Part shown: piece after piece, positions 62,550 to 64,000 of the stretch
How the letters are laid out: each line of letters opens with the position of its first letter
How positions within the stretch are numbered: position 1 is the stretch's first letter
Origin: Pseudomonadota bacterium
GTDB lineage: Bacteria; Pseudomonadota; Gammaproteobacteria; Burkholderiales; JAJZQI01
NCBI GenBank assembly: GCA_021851875.1
Contig: JAJZQI010000003.1
Location: 169,633-233,632, forward strand
Length of the DNA: 64,000 nt
Reading direction: 5' to 3'
Made by a program: the position numbers and the translations under genes
Notes under the pieces: generated by a model
Seen by the model: the letters and a program-made list of their open reading frames with translations, nothing else
Database searches by the model: none
Told to the model about the DNA's origin: nothing

Positions 62550-62567
62550 ACTGTCAATTTTGACACT
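62550..62567. promoter_or_regulatory. Candidate lux-type box of the rsaM-luxI unit
   Basis: ACTGTCAATTTTGACACT contains the perfect dyad TGTCAA-TT-TTGACA. TATACT at 62591-62596 is a good -10, so the box centre is near -43, the usual activating position overlapping -35. Autoinduction of the synthase is the simplest reading. Confidence 0.6.
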
Positions 62568-62637
62568 GTCGGCATAGGCTTGAGTTAAGGTATACTAAAA
62601 TTAATCTATTTATTAATTTTAGTGAACATGTTTATTA

Positions 62638-63219
62638 ATGCTCATGCGCTATTCTTTTTTGAACGTCAGCGGTCGGCCACGCCGCGTAGATGCTAATGTA
62701 CTCGAAGTGTCGGCTGATGGATATATACGCATGTCATTTATGCGGCTGCAAGGATTGCGCCTGGTCCATCTCATTTCCGGACTGGATGAACAGGAACCGG
62801 GAAAGTTCGACGGTGCGATACCCGCTTACATTACCGGATACACCGACTGGGTGAGCGATACATTCCCGACCGTGACAATCGGCTGGGACTGGCTGATGGA
62901 AGGTTGCTGCGGGCGAGTCATGCTCAGTCGCCCGGGCGAGCCGCGCAGCAATATTCTGCTGCTGGATTCTCTCGGCCGGGATGTTCCGGCCGTCAAGAGC
63001 GCGGCTGTTCTGGAGACATACCTTGACGGCATCGCCTGGACCGGCAGCGTGGAGCACTATATCAGGCAGCGCTACAAAATTTGGCTGAACATACCGCACC
63101 TGTTAAATATGACAGTTATCCAAATAATAAACATCAAATTAAATACCTATCCATTGATATTTTTCGTCGAGGGTAGGTGTGAACGTCATTGCCGGAGCAA
63201 CCAAAGATCTGACTGCTGA
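62638..63219 (+). CDS. RsaM-like (DUF4902) quorum-sensing modulator
   Basis: A 193-residue protein that resembles the RsaM/DUF4902 family (SADGYIRMSFMRLQGLRLVH, LDEQEPGKFDGAIPAYITGY, TIGWDWLMEG, NILLLDSLGRD). RsaM proteins sit beside luxI genes in Burkholderia and Pseudomonas and restrain AHL production. The last 40 residues are unlike the family and run 41 bases into luxI, so the 3' end may be altered. The start may be 62638 or the ATG at 62644; neither has a clear ribosome site. Confidence 0.72.
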   Translation: MLMRYSFLNVSGRPRRVDANVLEVSADGYIRMSFMRLQGLRLVHLISGLDEQEPGKFDGAIPAYITGYTDWVSDTFPTVTIGWDWLMEGCCGRVMLSRPGEPRSNILLLDSLGRDVPAVKSAAVLETYLDGIAWTGSVEHYIRQRYKIWLNIPHLLNMTVIQIINIKLNTYPLIFFVEGRCERHCRSNQRSDC

Positions 63220-63745
63220 GCTGTACCAACAAGTGTCTCAATACCGCCATCGCGTGTTTGTTGAAATGCTCGGCTGGGAGTTGAACGCGCAAAATGGCAT
63301 GGAGTTCGACCAATTCGACCATGACAACGCGCTTTATGTCGTGGCGCAGGATGACAACGGGCGTGTCAATGGCTGCGCACGTTTGTTGCCGACCGACCAG
63401 CCTTACCTGCTGGGGGAGGTGTTCCCGCAACTGCTGAATGGTTTGCCGCCCCCCTGCACGTCCGACGTGTGGGAACTCTCGCGCTTTGCGGCGGTGGATT
63501 TCGCGCATCGGACTTCGTCCGCAATGGGCCAGTTTTCTTCGCCGATTGCGATAGGATTGCTGCAAAAATCCATTGAATATGCAGCCTCTCAAGGGGCCAG
63601 GCGGATCATCACCGTATCGCCCATCGGCGTGGAACGTCTGCTGCGTCGCGCAGGTTTCCGGGCACACCGCGCGGGGCCGCCGATGATCGTCGGCGGGCAT
63701 CCGATCTTTGCCTGCTGGATTGAATGCGATGAAGGTGAAAATTAG
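63179..63745 (+). CDS. LuxI-family acyl-homoserine lactone synthase
   Basis: Makes an N-acyl homoserine lactone from S-adenosylmethionine and acyl-ACP. The 188-residue protein has the invariant set: YRHRVFVEMLGW (Arg, Phe, Trp), EFDQFDHDNALYVV (Asp pair), GCARLLPT (Arg) and WELSRFAA (Glu, Ser/Arg). The start is GTG with GAGGGTAG upstream, inside the 3' end of the rsaM-like gene. No LuxR receptor gene follows before the window ends, so the receptor lies elsewhere. The acyl chain cannot be read from sequence. Confidence 0.93.
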   Translation: MNVIAGATKDLTAELYQQVSQYRHRVFVEMLGWELNAQNGMEFDQFDHDNALYVVAQDDNGRVNGCARLLPTDQPYLLGEVFPQLLNGLPPPCTSDVWELSRFAAVDFAHRTSSAMGQFSSPIAIGLLQKSIEYAASQGARRIITVSPIGVERLLRRAGFRAHRAGPPMIVGGHPIFACWIECDEGEN

Positions 63746-63811
63746 CAGCGCGGCCCTGCACGAGCGGAATGAATGCGGAATCTGATTAGTCACGAGTTTC
63801 AGCCAAGGTTA

Positions 63812-64000
63812 CCACTGGATAAAAGGGGTTCCCTTTTATTTGTCGCCGAGCGGGTGGATTTCTGGCGGGGGCTGACGGCGAGTACTGTTCGAGTTCCGCA
63901 GTGGGGCACGCTGTGTGTGCCCCGCCAGGGCGAGTTTACTCGCCACCCGCCAGAAATTCAGCCGCGAGGGGCTGTCGACAAATTCAGGGTCGCCTTTCTT
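63812..64000. repeat. Hairpin-forming dispersed repeat, copy 2 (inverted, continues past window)
   Basis: Read on the minus strand it follows copy 1 (12817-12978): AAGAAAGGCGACCCTGA start, TTTGTCGACAGCCCC, TTTCTGGCGGG and CCCGCCAGAAAT arms, CGCTCGGCGACAAA, and GGGAACCCC end. The middle, between the inner arms, differs. It holds no gene and lies directly after luxI. Confidence 0.82.

Overview
The window looks like a chromosomal segment of a betaproteobacterium. The evidence is the dapA-bamC pair, MetZ-type methionine synthesis, the RoxA-type cupin, a DUF58/MoxR/transglutaminase trio, Aas-LplT, and GC-rich coding sequence with many ATGA-type stop/start overlaps. I cannot name the genus. Most of the window is ordinary core genome. 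No rRNA, CRISPR array, insertion sequence or prophage was seen. One tRNA (Arg, CCT) is present.

Layout. 0-17 kb is housekeeping: the end of a Kup potassium transporter, a peroxiredoxin, ADP-ribose Nudix hydrolase, dapA, bamC, an MBL hydrolase, a small Ala/Pro-rich lipoprotein, RoxA-like hydroxylase, Bax-inhibitor protein, the MoxR/DUF58/TgpA operon, DUF455, Hsp20, a PEBP-like protein, tRNA-Arg, Bcp, a DksA-type zinc finger protein and metZ. 17.1-18.9 kb is a small AT-rich accessory island. 18.9-24.3 kb holds hemH, hrcA and a GGDEF / PstS-like / outer-membrane protein group. 24.5-28.9 kb is a compact ketosynthase/chain-length-factor/ketoreductase/deacetylase operon with a PAP2 phosphatase upstream. 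29.0-29.9 kb is a toxin-antitoxin cassette between two direct repeats, next to a heptamer tandem repeat. 30-37 kb has tex and an ArsR-Aas-LplT-methyltransferase operon. 37.3-40.6 kb is a patch of small secreted and membrane proteins, duplicated on either side of a TetR/AhpD-like pair that carries matching operator-like sites.

The most interesting region is 40.8-52.4 kb. A near-perfect sigma-54 promoter precedes a GntR/UTRA regulator. It is followed in the same direction by an AprA-like flavoprotein, an AprB-like two-cluster ferredoxin, a HEAT-repeat protein, a second (7Fe-type) ferredoxin, a NitT/TauT-type ABC importer whose binding protein carries a NosL-like tail, an 1175-residue flavoprotein that looks like NfnB fused to NfnA, and a DUF971 protein. 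Read together this is a complete uptake-plus-redox module with its own electron supply. No sulfate adenylyltransferase or other dissimilatory sulfur gene lies beside it. Its substrate is unknown to me, and it is my candidate for an undescribed system.

52.5-64 kb holds hrpA, a lone CbiM-like permease, a transporter-sensor kinase fusion with its LuxR-type response regulator, an unknown protein, and a quorum-sensing unit (RsaM-like gene and luxI). Two dyads with the same TGTCA-N4-TGACA core lie upstream of the unknown gene and of rsaM-luxI, at similar distances from possible -10 boxes. The window ends inside a hairpin-forming dispersed repeat. A second, inverted copy of that repeat lies at 12.8-13.0 kb.
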